Of a DNA stretch of 64,000 bases, positions 31,998 through 41,977 are shown one piece after another. This stretch comes from Narthecium ossifragum. Taxonomy: Eukaryota > Streptophyta > Magnoliopsida > Dioscoreales > Nartheciaceae. The stretch's first letter is position 1; every line of letters begins with the position of its first letter. A program made the translations under genes and the position numbers. The notes beneath the pieces are model-generated. The model did not search any database, was not told the DNA's origin, and saw nothing but the letters and a program-made list of their open reading frames with translations. The DNA lies in assembly GCA_963920575.1 (NCBI GenBank), contig OY986966.1, forward strand, positions 18,533,888-18,597,887. The letters are read 5' to 3'.

Positions 31998-32837
31998 CTC
32001 TGGCGCAGGGTAAAACGTGGAAGATGGACCTCTTTATGGGAGAGACAACCAAACTCTCTATGGGAGAGCTAACCAGATTTTTATAGAGGAAGAAACCAAA
32101 AAACCCTATTTTTTATTCATCCAAAAAACTTTCTTTTACAAACCCTAAGATCTCCTTTTATAGGTTTAAGGAAAGACCAGACCAACTCAACATGTACTCA
32201 AGCATCATCCTCCTAATCCAAATACTAAACCCGAATTTTAAATGGGAATAAACCTACTAGAACTAGGAAATTTACCAAAAATAGAAAGGACCCGAACAAA
32301 CTGTCTAAAAAGGAAAGTTTTACGAAAAAACTGAATTTTAAGCCAAACGAAGAGGGAATTTGACAGATTCGGAGGTCACTGTCATGGAGAGATCTTCGAT
32401 CTCCGATGATTCTTGAAGGGCTCGTCGACCCGGTCGTTTTGACACCTCATGAGCCTCGATCGGCCTCCGGGATAAAAAATTGTGCATCCTACGGCCATGA
32501 TCGTCCGGACACCTGATTCGACCTGCATCAAGAGGCCTGCCATGAATCTTGTTGAGCAGGTAATCGAGCAGCAGCTCCTCATCGCTCGGTGGACGGAGGG
32601 TGTGGACGGAAGGTCCGGCGTGGAAAGGATGCATATGGTATGGGCAAAGGAGGAGGATAAAGAAGACCACCTCGTTCCATGATCACTGATTGATCAGAGC
32701 AGCGCAGCCGCCGCAGTGTCGATCTTCTTTCTTCTTCTTCTGGTTTGGCTTCTTGGAGATGTTATTGTTTCTCCCTGTTCACGCGTCTGTCACTACTGTA
32801 TGCTGTGCTCGAGTGTTTGAGTGTGGGCTATAGCTGG

Positions 32838-32853
32838 GCGTTTATATATATAG
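32838..32853 (-). promoter_or_regulatory. Putative TATA box of the NAC gene
   Basis: Minus strand CTATATATATAAACGC about 165 bp upstream of the NAC ATG. It is followed by a leader with ACACTCAAACACTCGAGCAC and a GAAGAAGAAGAAAG tract. This is a typical plant core promoter layout. No initiator was tested. Confidence 0.5.
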
Positions 32854-33855
32854 TGTACGTTACTTGCTAATAAAGAAAGGATGATCTTAATTAATTTCTT
32901 GCTACTATCATCCTCTGTTCTTTTGAATTTGAAAATATAGCAACAAATCCGAGTTACAAGATTGTAGGAAACCTTCCAAAGATAACTTATCTCGTAATAA
33001 AATGATCGGAACACCGCGTCATGCACCGGCTATTCTGATATATATAACTAACGGCATTCCCACGCCGCGTCTCTCTTACCTAAATTTCCTTGCCATTTTA
33101 GAAGGCATGCAACCATATTTGTTAGAATAGAAACTAGGCATGCAACACGTACGGTTCAAGGGGAGAGAACTTTGATTGATGAGTTTACGATTGAAATGGC
33201 TGCGTTTCTCTTTCTTTTAATTTCTTAAATTAAGCAACCTAAGATGAAAATATTTAACGTGGTTATTGAAATCCTTGTCTAGGATTTCGATTTGGAATGG
33301 ATATTATTCTTGCACTTGATCAACTTAAGCATCAGTTTGGCAGTGAAATCCTTCTCACACTGGATTAATTGTTGGATGATATTACACTTTTTTTTATGGT
33401 CGTCTGTAACAATGTAACATGGAAGTACGATGAAGCATCCAACGATGATAGAACTAGATAAATCTTTATATATGCTTACCAAAACGATTGAGATTTGTTT
33501 ATTCTCAGGGCAAAAACACATACACGTACTGCATGCACCAGTTCTTCCCATCAAACATTAATAAACAATTGTGCATGACATAGAACATATGGCTCAAACT
33601 CCCCGGCCGCCTTAAAATCCAGGGTCATTTCCTCTTCCTTCAAAGAGTGAGTCTACAAAGCCCAATTGATTCTTGAGTCTCTTGTTCCTTGCAAATAAAG
33701 AGCAAAGTAGGAATTGCATCATCTTCATAAGATATTTAATTGTTCCTCGAACAGCAAATCCAACCTCGGTGAAGGAGGACCCGGCAGCAGGTTAATCCGC
33801 GGCGTAAGAACAACGGGCGGTGCTGGAGCATCCATGCAGCAGCTGCGGTCTTCTT
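32854..33855. other. NAC upstream region, non-coding
   Basis: A/T-rich with no recognised element. The right end (33735-33855, minus strand) has an open, coding-looking stretch (MDAPAPPVVLTPRINLLPGP, then RLDLLFEEQLNIL and a stop). It is interrupted on its upstream side by the MITE at 33859. I cannot assign it to a family. Confidence 0.35.
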
Positions 33856-34681
33856 GTAGGGTGCGTTTGGCAAACCTGAATCTGATGAATTAGCTGAACG
33901 AGGAATCTGTGGAATTAGCTGAATGGGGAATGAGATGAATCTGGTGATTCCGTGAATTTTGGTTCTGTTGTTTGGTTGGTCTGTATGGGATGAGCTGAAT
34001 CTGTTGATTCTGGCGTTTGGCTTGTTTATTATGGATGAGTTGAATCTGCTAATTTTGTTCAAATTAATAATAAAACTTTAAATTTTCTTCAAATTAAGAC
34101 ATGTTTTTCATTATAATAATAACAATACCCAAGAGATATGATTGATCGAAATTATTGAAAATTTAGATCAAATTAATTCTTTGAATGCATCTAATCATGT
34201 AAAATGATTGATTGAAATTATTGAAAATTCAGGTATAATTTAAGTTATAATATATTAAATGATTTTATAAATTAAATTACATCAAATATTTGCTTTCAAA
34301 AATACTCAATATTGGTCTCATAACGAAGATATCGATGATATCTTTCCAATGAGACTAATTTCATAAAATTTTAACATGTATATTTAAAGTTATGATAAAT
34401 ATAGCCATTTTAAATATCAAGGGGATAAAAATGTCATTTAGAGAAAGCTTAAAAAACGAACCCAGCTGATCCCGCATCGCATCCCATCCGCGGCATTCGG
34501 TTGATCTGACGAAATACCGCAATACCTAAAATCCGGAATTAGAATTGTCGGATCCATTTCAAATTCCGGGACCTATTGCAAACCAAACAGCTGGATCAGC
34601 TGAATCCGGAATCCGCCCATTCACTTATCCACCTAATCCCTCTCATACACTGCTCGCCAAACAGGCCCGTACTGGACGAGT
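33856..34681. mobile_element. MITE-like element, PIF/Harbinger type
   Basis: An 820-bp element (33859-34678) with imperfect terminal inverted repeats: GGGTGCGTTTGGCAAAC at the left, GGGCCTGTTTGGCGAGC reading in from the right. A 3-bp direct repeat GTA is on both sides. The interior is A/T-rich with repeated GCTGAATCTG words and no transposase. TIR sequence and 3-bp TSD suit PIF/Harbinger MITEs, whose usual TSD is TAA/TTA; a hAT origin is less likely because no 8-bp duplication is seen. Confidence 0.7.
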
Positions 34682-34916
34682 TGTCGAATCCATCATCAAA
34701 GGGCCAGTTAACCATATTTGTTGACTAGGATGGGTTTAAGTTCCATAATTAAAACTAGTTGTGAAGGAGGGTTCAACATTCTTTTTGCTGGTGCCAAGCT
34801 CCGGCGAGCTCCCCTCATGGTCAATCCATCATCGGAGCTTCTTAGTCGTCCTCCGATCAGCCTTGATCGTGATCCAGCCGTCTGATTGCCTCAACCTTCC
34901 ATCTAGCACTTCTGAT

Positions 34917-34951
<35 letters not shown>

Positions 34952-35499
34952 GAGGAGATGCGGGCTCCGGGAGAACGCAGTCTCATTGTTTAAACCAACA
35001 AACTCTAATATGGATAAGTTCTGCATTATTGCATGTTTATAATTAACCATAAATATAATCATATTCTAAAGTCTTAGTCCTGTATATTGTTTCTAAACAA
35101 AGCCAGGCACCGTCACATGAAACCAGGTAACATAGTAAAAGAAATTAATCATCTTTAACAGATAATAACAGAAATTTACTCTCCTCCCGTGAACATAGGT
35201 GCTACTACATTATAACCGAAATCACTCTTTAAAAGGAAGAATAATGATTGATAGCTAGATATTATATACTACAGAAAATTGAAGAATTCTCATCGGACTG
35301 GCCAAATCACCCATTAATTAAACTTCAGTAAGATTGCCCATGAGGGCAAAGCAAGTAATAGCACGACATCTTCAAAGGCTAAATTTTTCGCACTTCTTAC
35401 TAGTTCATAGGCTGCATGAACTATAATTGAAAAGGTAACGAACATCGCCGCAAATAACAACACACCATTAAGTGTGGTGCCATCAATTTTGTAATGCGC
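34682..35499. other. Non-coding stretch with (GA)n
   Basis: No gene recognised. (GA)n microsatellite at 34919-34948. 35300-35350 resembles the NAC 3' flank at 30020-30067. The left limit of the copia LTR that follows is uncertain, so part of this stretch may belong to it. Confidence 0.4.
34919..34948. repeat. (GA)n microsatellite
   Basis: About 15 perfect GA units; no other signal. Confidence 0.95.
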
Positions 35500-36145
35500 T
35501 AAACAGTATACAAGAACTGATCCACATGGTCATCCCTAAAGCATATCATCCCACACGGATAGCAAATGTTCTGACTAGACATACCACCATATTTGTTGGA
35601 ATCATAAATAAGCAAGACGATTTAACGAGAGAGACTTGCTGGATCTTGGAGATGAATTCGTTGGTGCGGATCTCCAGGATACAATGAAGCCCGATCTTGA
35701 ATCGATGTTTGACAACATTATGCATTAACAAAGTCAAACCTGAACTCCCTTAATTGGGAAAAGTATTCTAGCAATTGAACGACTTGAAAATCTTCAAAAA
35801 GGATAAGAGAGAAAAAGATGCTGAATTTTGGATGAATTCAAAAGGTATTTTTGAATTTGACATGACTATATATAGAGGGAGGTAGTTTCCATATGAAGAG
35901 GTGCCTTTGAATCGTCTTCATGGTTTTAATATACATGAACCCAATTAAAAACAAACCGTAGATGTTTAAACGTGAAGAGGTGCTTATGAATATATAGGTG
36001 CCTCTTCATGAATAGGTGCTTCATGATAGGTGCCTCTTCATATGAAATAAAACCTCGTGAACATGTGTATTTTCATTAATGGATGCTTCATGAAAAGGTG
36101 TCTATTTACCAAAAATCATAATTTATTTTGAAAAAAACATCAACA
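35500..36145 (-). mobile_element. Ty1/copia 3' LTR (left limit uncertain)
   Basis: On the minus strand a polypurine tract (GGTAGGGGAT, 36155-36146) is followed at 36145 by TGTTGATG, a typical LTR start. The U3 carries repeated AGGTGCCTCTTCAT-like words (35895-36115), and a TATA box (CTCTATATATAG) sits near 35880-35869. Beyond that the transcribed part fades without a clear CA end or TSD, so 35500 is only an estimate. Confidence 0.6.
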
Positions 36146-36735
36146 ATCCCCTACCATTTTCAAAATATTAAAATGAAATAAAACATTGATGGTATTGGAA
36201 AGTATATGCATACATGAAGGTATATTGCAGATTTGAACCTTCACTTAGTAAAAATACATCAAAGCTAATCAGGATGACATAGTAGACTAAGCTTTGAACT
36301 TGCGATCCTATTTGATTAGTCGGACATATCTTACACACATAATTTCTTCTCTTTAGGAAGTTCTTGAAGCCGACACATGGATTAGCCAAACATATGTTAC
36401 ACATATCCTTTCTTCTAGTGACCAAGCCTAAGTCTTAGAAGACGGCACCATCTCCGACACTCATATAAGTAGGCTTATTAGAAGTGTCCCTGTAATAAAC
36501 TACTTCAAAAACACATGTTATAAGCCTATAAAGTGCATATTGCACAACCTCAACATTTCATTGCAGACCAAACACTTTAACCTTGGGATGATGAATGAAT
36601 TAGTTTTAACAACTAAATATATATTTATAGTGCTTCCGATCACAACATTAGAATTACTTTGACTCATTGAACTCAAGACTTGTTAATTACTAGTGTTGAC
36701 TTGAGTTTTCATTATTGGCGATCATTCATAATTGG
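36146..36735 (-). other. Copia 3' untranslated region
   Basis: Between the RNase H end and the polypurine tract. It contains stops and no domain; A/T-rich. Its place agrees with the usual 3' non-coding stretch of copia elements. Confidence 0.5.
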
Positions 36736-37130
36736 CTTTAGGCCCAACCCTTTTGATGTTTTCCACATCAAATTCCTTACAAGTCCTTTTGTTAATGGAT
36801 CCGCCAAATTTTGACAAGATCTTACATAATCAATAGAAATTACTCCATCAATGAGTAAATTTTTAACATAACTATGTCACGGGCCAATATGCCTAGATTT
36901 TTCATTATAAACATTATTATAAACCTGTGACAATGTTGCTTGACTGTCACAATGTGTAGATATAAGAGGCATTGGCTTAAGGCAAATAGGAATTTCTAAT
37001 AATAAATTCCTTAACGATTCTGCCTCCTTAATGCTATAACTCTTGCTGCCATGGCAGAATCTGTTATGGTAGAATCTTTACTTTCAGTGATCCAACTAGC
37101 ATTTGTGAAAACCCGCGCATCACTGTTGGA
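36736..37130 (-). pseudogene. Ty1/copia RNase H C-terminus
   Basis: Not a long open frame, but the minus strand reads the end of a copia polyprotein. ASWITESKDSTITDSAMAAR comes first; after a frame change LLLEIPICLKPMPLISTHCD, SQATLSQVYNNVYNEKSRHI, a stop, then LLIDGVISIDYVRSCQNLAD and PLTKGL. The phrases SRHIG, GVIS and NLADPLTKGL are signatures of copia RNase H. It degrades the RNA template during reverse transcription. Upstream pol is missing, with a minisatellite region starting near 37200. Confidence 0.85.
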
Positions 37131-37322
37131 TAACCATTGTATCAAAGAAAAATGTTTGCTACCCAACCTCACTTTAGTTAGCTATCAGCCAACCTTACGT
37201 GGCTAGCCTAGATTACCGACATGTGGCAATCCAGGTTGTGAAATTGACGGTGCAAATGTGCTTCACCGCTTCACCCACCTTTAGTTGCCTAAGCCCATCG
37301 AGGGCTTCAGTGCTTCACCCAG

Positions 37323-38350
37323 GTGCTTCACCTAAGCCCGGCGGCTCCTCCACCCGGACCTCCTCCCAACGGCTCCTACACCCGGACCTCCTCCCAGCGG
37401 CTCCTCCACCCGGACCTCCTCCTACCGGCGCCTCTGTTGGTTCAGGATCCACGAGCTAACCACTCGTACCAAAACTCCGGAGTGATAGTAGGGGGCCCAT
37501 ATTGCCTTTACCATAGAGCCGCGGCCGACCCCACGAATCGACCGCCAGCACCACTGGCAGCGCAGACACGCTGCTCGGGTCGGGCCTACAACCCACCCCG
37601 TCCTGGGCCTCTACATCCCACACGACAGGGCCGAACACAGGGGGCTGCTGCCTGGGCCTGCAACCTGGCCCACAACCATGCCCTGGGCCTCTACATCCCA
37701 CTCGGCAGGCCCGCAACCAAGGCTTGCAGCACCCACGACCAACAATCTCCCCTCCAGCAGCACCACTGGGGTTCAAACCCGCAACCTCGCTCTGATACCA
37801 CATGTCGGTTCAGGATCCACAAGCTAACCACTCGTACCAAAACTCCGGAGTGATAGTAGGGGGGCCCATATTGCCTTGACCATAGAGTCACGGTCGACCC
37901 TACGAATCGACCGCCAGCACCACTGGCAGCGCAGACACGCTGCCCGGGTCGGGCCTACAACCCACCCCGTCTTGGGCCTCTACATCCCACACGACAGGGC
38001 CGAACACAGGGGGCTGCTGCCTGGGCCTGCAGCCTAGCCCACAACCATGCCCTGGGCCTCTACATCCCACTCGGCAGGCCCACAACCAAGGCCTGCAGCA
38101 CCCACGGCCAACAACCTCCACCCTGACCTCCTCCCGACGCCCCCTCCACCCGAACCTCCTCCCGACGCCTCCTCCGCACGGATCTCCATCGATCTACGCA
38201 TCTCCCAGCGGCTCCTGCACCCGGATCTCCTCCTCCTGGCGCCTCCACCCAAACCTCCTCCAGGAGGCTTCTCCACCCAGACCTCCTCCCGGCAGCTCCT
38301 CCACCCGGATCTCCATCGATCTACGCATCTCCCAGCGGCTCCTCCATCGA
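37323..38350 (+). repeat. ~27-bp GC-rich minisatellite, interrupted by a TRIM
   Basis: Units of the type CACCCGGACCTCCTCCCAGCGGCTCCT repeat with variation at 37335-37434 and 38114-38345. The second block includes a longer repeat (CGGATCTCCATCGATCTACG at 38177 and 38307). The repeat keeps a frame open that reads PPP and HPDLL runs, but I see no domain. The array is split by the TRIM at 37435-38113. It may be a repetitive part of the leader or gene downstream (38350-38640). Confidence 0.75.
37430..38118 (-). mobile_element. Miniature TRIM retrotransposon, 58-bp interior
   Basis: Two direct LTRs of about 310 bp (37435-37744 and 37803-38113), TG...CA on the minus strand (TGTTGG(C/T)CGTGGGTGC to GGATCCTGAACC(A/G)ACA). 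They are separated by only 58 bp. Those 58 bp hold a PBS (TGGTATCAGAGC, 37800-37789, two bases from the LTR) and a polypurine tract (GGAGGGGAGA, 37754-37745). TSD GCCTC/ACCTC (37430-37434, 38114-38118), one mismatch; removing the element restores the minisatellite unit. No coding capacity, so it must have been mobilised by another element. Confidence 0.88.
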
Positions 38351-39648
38351 CATCACCCCTCCTCCATCGGCGACAGTGGCTCCTCAGTCAATGTAGCCAT
38401 CACCCCTCCATCGGTGGCGGCGGCTCCTCCATCGATCTAGCTCACAACGGCTCTTCACCATCGCTCCCAGCGCTTGTGACGAAGCTCCTTGCCAAACCCT
38501 CCATAGATCTCGGCGAGCGACGAACGGTTTCCCCCACGGACGCCCTCCACCCGGTGTCCGGCTTCAACCTCCATCATTCTCCGGCAAATGGCTTCCACCA
38601 TGGCGCTGCTAGTGCTCTCCGATCGACATCGACTTCAGGTTTGGGAAAAAATTCTCTTTCTTTATATGGTTTCGTACTTTTTGTTGGATTTTTGGTGATT
38701 GCCGATGCTCTCCGATTGAAAACAAGCAATATGCTGGATTTCCTTTCTCTGATTGAATGATTTTCGGTGCTCTCCAATTGAAAGTTTTTTTATTTCCTAG
38801 TTAAGTCAGTCATCTGATTGATTTCATAGCTCCATCATAAAGCATGTCGGTTCTTCAGCATCTATGTGTAGTATGCATCATTTCAAGAGTTCTGTTTTAG
38901 TTCTAATGCAGTTTATTTCAAGTGGAATACTAATGATAGATGTAGCAATTCTTGTTAGTGAGTTCTATTTTTAAGAGTTCTCTTTTTAGCTTCGATTTCA
39001 ACATATTGATGTCTTATCTTCTATGTTATTTGTGCTCATGTTAGTCACACGGTTAGAGATTATGGCATATTTATGTTGCTTAATCTGTGAAATTAGCTTG
39101 CAATTTCATATTTAAGTTTTAATTGGCTCAGTTCCACCCTTAATTTGTACTATCAAGACACTTGGGACCCCTATTTTCCTCAATTGGCATAGATTGTTAA
39201 TGATGCAAAGTTGATCATGACATGATTTGTCTCACTTTACCTGCAATGACACAAGTTATGGTTGTTTTAATTATTTAAACAGTCATGTATATATATATAT
39301 ATTCTAATTTATATGTTTTTCATGCAGGAATTCTAACATAGAAGCATTTATGAGTCGTCTCATAATGACAGCGATGGAGAAATGTGATTGTACAACATGT
39401 TACCATTGTTGTTAGATATTTATTTGTTGTTAGAAGTGGAAACTATTGTACGCAGTTGTGGAAATGTGGTCATATTGTCAATGTGGAAATGTGGTAATAT
39501 GTCGAAACTATTAATGTGGTAATTGTTGTTCTTGATTCAATGCCCGTGAGGGTGTATATTTTTGTAAATGTCAAACAATTTATATCAAATATACAAAGGA
39601 AGTGTTGCCAAATTTTTCATAAATTCCACTTGCTCTTCTTAATTCAAT
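38350..39648. other. Uncharacterised transcribed-looking region
   Basis: 38350-38640 is GC-rich and open, reading LAKPSIDLGERRTVSPTD and similar with no domain. The boundary TTCAG/GTTTGG at 38638 resembles a splice donor, and TTTTCATGCAG/GAATTC ending at 39328 a good acceptor. A short frame after the acceptor ends MEKCDCTTCYHCC. 39400-39640 has GTGGAAATGTGGT repeats. The block between the sites is A/T-rich as for an intron. A spliced non-coding or dead gene is possible, with weak support. Confidence 0.3.
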
Positions 39649-41460
39649 GCCGTTGACGCGCCTTGAAATGTGTCGTTAATTAAATCAAAGGCGAACAAAA
39701 CAAATTACCGAACTACTTAGTTAACTACAACGTAATTAGTGGAAGTACGGGTCGAGTTCTCGGAGAATTGGATGGTCGAATTATAAATGCAATATAGTCT
39801 CTACAATAGTTGGAAACAATTGGATTGATTATTTGAGTTTTCTAAGTAAAATATTCTAAAACAACTAAGGAGGAAATTTATCAATGAAGAAGTCTTAGGG
39901 AATTCCAATCCGAAGTAGGGTCTAAATATTATCTCTATGAATCAAGATGAATGACACTCAAGGGATGGTCTAAATTGGAGATCGGCCAGCGTAGGATTAG
40001 TATCACTCGCCGCTAATGAGATGTCGGGTTAGGATCATCTCATCGGTGAATTAAAAGGTTGAGATCCATGATCGAGGTTTTAATTCGATCATAGCTCAAC
40101 AATCGTCGGGTTAAGGTCATATTGTTGGCAATTAATTAAGGCTTTGTATGAATAACGTGTTGGGTTGAGATGGGTTTAATATCTCACTCCAACCCACCAT
40201 CGAAGACATGAATGGTACATAGGGTAGTCATGGCTTGAGATGGTTCTAGCACCTCAAGATCCTATCCTAAGATCAAGGATTCATCCCCTAGAGTTAGCCA
40301 TGGTTCTAGCATAGCCTCTTCTTTGAGGAATTGAATCAAACATCTAGCAAGCATATAATATTCCTAAAATCCTTTGCAAGAGAAAGCATTCCAAACATTC
40401 AACAATGGGTTTCATTAAAGAAACAAAGGAATTACATGTGAATTCATACAAAACCATCTCAAAAGAGTCATTACATCAAGAAATAAAAGAGAATATAAGA
40501 AACAAACCCTAAGACATCAAGGAATTCCCAAGGAAAAGGGATTTAGCTACTCATCTTGGAGGAGGAGGCTTTACCCATCTTCTCCATCAAAATCCACCCC
40601 TTGATGCCCTAAATCTCTCTGTCACTCTAAGGGGGAAGAAGGCTGGAGAAAGGAGGGAAAAAGATTGGAGAAAAGATCCTAAAATAAGAGGCAACACCTC
40701 TATTTATAGGCCCCAAGTCGTGGACCCTCGGATCAGATCAGAACCGTCCGTTTTTACCCGTCAGCTGATCTTGGATCGATCCCAAATTGGTTTGGATCAA
40801 TCCAAGATGTCAAACTTTGGGTTTCTAACGGCTTGGATCGATCCAATATGAGTTTGGATCGATCCAAGATGTAACAGAGAGTCATGGCTCTCTGGAAAAG
40901 GGCTTCTGGATCGATCCAATATGAGTTTGGATCGATCTACATATTCTAGATCGATACATTAAAGGTCTGGATCGATCCAATGTGTAACAGAGATTCATGG
41001 CTATCTGGAAAAGGATTATGGATCGATCCATTACAGATCTGGATCGATCCAATGTATAACAGAGAGTCCTGGCTCTCTAGAAAAAGATTTTTTTGGATCG
41101 ATCCATTAAGAGTCTGGATCGATCCAATGTATGACAGAGAGTCTGGCTCTCTGGAAAAAGATTTTTGGATCGATCCATTAAGAGTCTGGATCGATCCAAT
41201 GTATGACAGGGAGTCCGGCTCTCTGGAAAAGGGTTCTGGATCGATCCAAACTGCTTTGGGATCGATCCCAATATTCCTGGATCGATCCAAATATTCTGGA
41301 TCTGTATAATTGATGTCTTTTGGCTCAAAATCGTTGCAACTCTCTTTGTAAGCTCTTGTACCTGAAACCATATAAAAAGATATTAAAGATGCATTGCTTG
41401 AGAGCTAACAAAGCCCAGTTGAATGGGTGAATTATGCATATTTTGTGACTTATTAGCCGT
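39649..41460 (-). mobile_element. Solo LTR B3 (family B), TSD GCCGT
   Basis: A 1802-bp element (39654-41455) flanked by GCCGT (39649-39653 and 41456-41460). Minus-strand start TAATAAGTCACAAAATATGC, end CACATTTCAAGGCGCGTCA; the first TG is changed to TA. The U3 (40770-41300) holds the densest GGATCGATCC array, arranged as pairs 20-21 bp apart. TATA (CTATAAATAG) near 40715; ORF ending SKMSS at 40587-40543. Homologous to B1 and B2. Confidence 0.88.
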
Positions 41461-41977
41461 GAGGGTGTACCACCGGTTGCTGTTTTACAAGAGAAAGTTA
41501 GCGGTGCCTGCCAAAACAAGATGGATCACCCTATCTAATTCTTATAGGTCTAGAGTGTCCTGGAGGACTACAAGATCATCTAATCTAGCAGCACTAGTAT
41601 ACTCCAATGATTAACCTCACTTTGGGGGTTTGCTTCCATCATCATGCAGGCTTGGAGTACATCTTGATAAAATGTTGGATCACATACTCTCCTAGAATTT
41701 CAGAAACGAAAGGTTAATCTAACTAGTCCAGATTAGAGCCTATGTCCAGGGTTTGAGTACTAAGATAAGGTATATCATGATTTATCCAATCACAGATGGG
41801 CATTCTGTTCCAACACAAAGAATTGTGCTTTGGCTCTTTGAAAAAAAAAGATGAATCTTGACAGAAGTTGATGGTTACATTAGCATTACATTAGAATGAT
41901 TACAAAAGCTTGATGCTTGACAAAAGCTTATATTAGCATCTAGCCAACAGTTGCGCAAAAGGAATACACATTCACAC
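41461..41977. other. Non-coding stretch
   Basis: No gene or repeat recognised between LTR B3 and the 3' end of the GRF-like remnant. Confidence 0.5.

Larger units (their letters stand above)
31090..32535 (-). mobile_element. Non-autonomous LTR element in NAC gene with extra inverted U3
   Basis: Insertion 31095-32530 between AAAGG (31090-31094) and AGAGG (32531-32535), one mismatch. In minus orientation it has a complete 530-bp LTR (32530-32001, starting TGATGCAGGTC), a PBS (TGGTATCAGAGC, 31997-31986) and a 210-bp interior with a 58-codon ORF. A polypurine tract (CCGGGGAGGA, 31800-31791) and a second LTR starting TGATGTAAGTC (31790) follow. That second LTR is cut just past its TATA box, and beyond a 29-bp loop the U3 is repeated in inverted orientation (31428-31095). 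Both outer ends of the insertion are therefore U3 ends beginning TGATGCAGG. Confidence 0.85.
30121..32680 (-). pseudogene. NAC-domain transcription factor gene, disrupted
   Basis: Minus-strand, single-exon NAC gene, nuclear DNA-binding by family. ATG at 32680-32678. The N-terminus reads FPRRTFRPHPP, shifts frame near 32590, then gives subdomain A, SDEELLLDYLLNKIHGRPL. A 1436-bp insertion (31095-32530) follows. The protein resumes PYEDTVIDGMNVYSTEPWNL (subdomain B) and shifts frame near 31000-31035. Subdomains C-E follow: YFFTPRERMFPNNN, RPKRTAGRGTWT, LIGYKSCLAFYI, WVMHEYELDD and FLCRVKLN. The C-terminal region holds two similar acidic modules; in the first, a TGA at 30526-30528 stands where the second has tryptophan (QDWSDADM). 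Stop at 30123-30121. There is no intron, though most NAC genes have one or more. Promoter-like DNA upstream argues against a processed copy. Confidence 0.85.

Noticed and set aside
37745..37802. tRNA gene near the GCTCTGATACCA sequence
   Set aside because: Only a PBS-length match to the tRNA-iMet 3' end; no cloverleaf fits upstream.
37323..38760. Proline-rich extensin-like gene
   Set aside because: The open frame is made by a 27-bp minisatellite and is interrupted by a TRIM; no signal peptide or extensin SPPPP pattern.
40946..41371. 141-residue repetitive protein (GSIQ/DRSR repeats)
   Set aside because: Translation of the GGATCGATCC array, open on both strands; the region is promoter-side U3 of LTR B3.
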